Below, piece by piece: positions 5,888 to 7,388 of a stretch of 7,388 nt of DNA. The stretch spans positions 1 through 7,388 of the forward strand of contig CAMLFI010000120.1 of assembly GCA_946479225.1 (NCBI GenBank). Direction: 5' to 3'. Source of the stretch: an uncultured Mucilaginibacter sp. (GTDB lineage Bacteria; Bacteroidota; Bacteroidia; Sphingobacteriales; Sphingobacteriaceae). The number at the start of each line of letters is the position of its first letter. Position 1 is the stretch's first letter. A program made the position numbers and the translations under genes. The notes below the pieces were generated by a model. It did no database searches and was not told the origin of the DNA. It worked only from the letters and a program-made list of their open reading frames with translations.

Positions 5888-6706
5888 ATGAGAGCAACAG
5901 CATTGATTTTTCTTTTGGCAATATGCTTTGGCGCAAACGCTCAAAAGTTGCCTAACACCCAATCTGCAAGTTTAAAAGTTCCGGCAGATGTAAAAATTGA
6001 CGGCAGAGCAATGGAGTGGGGCGACAAATTCCAGGCATATAACAGCGCTACTGATGTGTTTTACAGCATAGCTAACACCGGCACAAGTCTTTATTTTATT
6101 GTAAAAACCAATACTTACGCTATAACCAACAAAGTTTTAAGAGGCGGAATTACCATAACTATTAATCCTGATCAAAAAAAAGCGGTCAACGGAGCACCCA
6201 CAATCACTTTTCCAATGACTGAGCCCAAAGATCTGCGTGGCATTACGCTAAGCATGCGCGAGGTGCTTGAAAATACCGATAGCAGCCAGGATGAAAAACT
6301 ATTAGCTAACACCAATAAACTTTTGACGAGCGACTTGCGATTTATAAGATCTACAGGGTTTAAAAATGTAAACGATACGCTAATATCAGTTTATAACGAA
6401 CATGGAATAAAAGCTGCCGGGGCATTGTCAAATAAAAACAGCATGACCTGCGAGTTTGAAATACCCATTTCTTTATTAAACCTTAAAGGAGATAAATTAA
6501 ATTACAATCTTAAACTTAACGGACCCAAGCTAAGGCCCGTTGTAGTACCCGTTTCTATACCTGAAGTGGAGAGAACAATTGCCCCTGTAAATGTATTTAA
6601 GGGTGAAGGCGTGGTTAACCGCGAAAATATGACAAGGCAACAGTCTGAAATGGTTGCCGGTACGTTAGCCACCGACTTATCGGGCGAATATTATTTAGCC
6701 AAATAA
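5888..6706 (+). CDS. Secreted CBM9/DOMON-like protein, paralogue C (second gene of operon)
   Basis: 272 residues from ATG 5888. A TTG at 5858 inside the previous gene would give a longer form but spoils the signal peptide. The signal peptide is MRATALIFLLAICFGANA, with predicted cleavage before Gln19 (mature QKLPNTQ). Residues 35-44 are VKIDGRAMEW, followed by QAYNSATDVFYSIANTGTSLYFIVK and VLRGGITITI. The later blocks LRFIRSTGF, DTLISVYNEHGI and the end ATDLSGEYYLAK match paralogue A more than B in places. It lacks the FIKFP(F/Y)M.KG segment in its B/D form (FPMTEPKD stands there instead), and its LLNLKGDKLNYNLKLNG region is divergent. The tight spacing on both sides makes co-translation with its neighbours likely. 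Ligand unknown. Confidence 0.85.
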   Translation: MRATALIFLLAICFGANAQKLPNTQSASLKVPADVKIDGRAMEWGDKFQAYNSATDVFYSIANTGTSLYFIVKTNTYAITNKVLRGGITITINPDQKKAVNGAPTITFPMTEPKDLRGITLSMREVLENTDSSQDEKLLANTNKLLTSDLRFIRSTGFKNVNDTLISVYNEHGIKAAGALSNKNSMTCEFEIPISLLNLKGDKLNYNLKLNGPKLRPVVVPVSIPEVERTIAPVNVFKGEGVVNRENMTRQQSEMVAGTLATDLSGEYYLAK

Positions 6707-6711
6707 GTGTT

Positions 6712-7388
6712 ATGAAAAAAATTGCATTAATGGTTTTAGCAGGATTGGCTTATACAAATGCTAATGCCCAAAAACTACCAAATACCCAGCAGGCAAGTTT
6801 ACGTACCCCGGCCGATATAAAAATTGATGGCAAGGCTACTGAATGGGGTAAAAAACTGCAGGCGTATAACGCGGCTACAGAAATGTTTTACACAATGGCT
6901 AATGACGATAAAAAACTCTATTTAATTGTGCAGGTAAGTCAAAGCATAATGACCATTGTTGCTAACGGCGGTATCAAGCTGGCAATACAAAAATCGGGCT
7001 ATAAAAGTGATGTCGGGGCACCATTCATTAAGTTTCCCTATATGGAAAAAGGCAAGATAGTATTAATAGATCCCAAAGATTGGGATCACGCTGCAGACAC
7101 GGCAGTAATGCTGTATAATAAACAGCTAGCTACAAAGGCTAAATGGATATATACAAGTGGATTAAGCGGGATAGATAGCCTGCTTTCTATTTATAACGAA
7201 CATGGCATAGCGGCCACTAACGCTTTTGATAATGAAATGAAATACACCCTTGAAATGGCTGTTGATCTTTCGTTGCTTGGGTTATCTTTTGCCCAGGCAT
7301 CAAAATTTTCATACCACATTATGATTAATGCGGAACCTAACAGCTATAGCTTCACCGGCGCGTTAAACGTAATGAAACGCGTTATAAG
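6712..7388 (+). CDS. Secreted CBM9/DOMON-like protein, paralogue D (third gene, 3' end outside window)
   Basis: Open from ATG 6712 to the window end (225 codons visible, no stop), 5 bases after the paralogue C stop. The signal peptide is MKKIALMVLAGLAYTNANA, with predicted cleavage before Gln20 (mature QKLPNTQ). Residues 36-45 hold IKIDGKATEW, then QAYNAATEMFYTMANDDKKLYLIVQ and GGIKLAIQKSG. APFIKFPYMEKGK and DLSLLGLS, with KFSYHIMINAEPN after it, match paralogue B closely. The central linker is roughly 20 residues shorter than in B. LLSIYNEHGI is the conserved second block. About 40-60 residues, including the expected EY.LAK end, are missing only because the window stops. The family assignment is as secure as for B and C. 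Confidence 0.85.
   Translation, partial: MKKIALMVLAGLAYTNANAQKLPNTQQASLRTPADIKIDGKATEWGKKLQAYNAATEMFYTMANDDKKLYLIVQVSQSIMTIVANGGIKLAIQKSGYKSDVGAPFIKFPYMEKGKIVLIDPKDWDHAADTAVMLYNKQLATKAKWIYTSGLSGIDSLLSIYNEHGIAATNAFDNEMKYTLEMAVDLSLLGLSFAQASKFSYHIMINAEPNSYSFTGALNVMKRVI

Noticed and set aside
5264..5962. Minus-strand ORFs opposite paralogues B and C
   Set aside because: Three overlapping open frames (5264-5584, 5539-5733, 5708-5962) lie antisense to the conserved paralogue coding regions and encode no recognisable protein.

Overview
The window looks like a chromosomal piece of a Bacteroidota bacterium, most likely family Sphingobacteriaceae (Mucilaginibacter/Pedobacter type). The reasons are a TamL-type Omp85 barrel end, a thioesterase with the 'LMGGRLLHWMD' signature usual in that phylum, starts without strong Shine-Dalgarno sequences, and several promoter-like pairs of TTG and TAnnTTTn separated by about 20 bases, which is the Bacteroidota housekeeping pattern. 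The genus is inference.

Layout. The first 662 bases encode the C-terminal barrel of an outer-membrane assembly protein (TamL-like), whose start lies outside the window. A convergent gene (677-1210, minus) encodes an unrecognised exported protein with two C-terminal membrane helices. Reading right from the divergent gap are a hotdog-fold acyl-CoA thioesterase (1340-1858) and a small lipoprotein (1908-2267). A minus-strand block follows: an EVE-domain protein (4153-4560), an aldo/keto reductase (3142-4125), and a secreted CBM9-like protein (2277-3080) that has its own promoter-like sequence. After a gene-free gap of about 476 bases (4561-5036), three more members of the same CBM9-like family run on the plus strand, only 2 and 5 bases apart (5037-5885, 5888-6706, 6712 to beyond the end).

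The feature that stands out is this four-member family of secreted proteins of about 270-280 residues. Each has a signal peptide, a predicted mature N-terminus Q-K-L-P, an 'I-K-I-D-G-(K/R)-x-x-E-W' motif and a CBM9/DOMON-like first domain. The three complete members also share a conserved extreme C-terminus. Three members form a tight operon and the fourth lies across the EVE/AKR pair on the other strand. Their function cannot be read from the sequence.

The gap before the operon is also unusual. It holds two clusters of 10-bp-phased direct repeats of TGGAACACTT, and it is bracketed by imperfect inverted repeats containing the same word. This could be an operator array for a cooperative DNA-binding regulator or a small non-autonomous mobile element.
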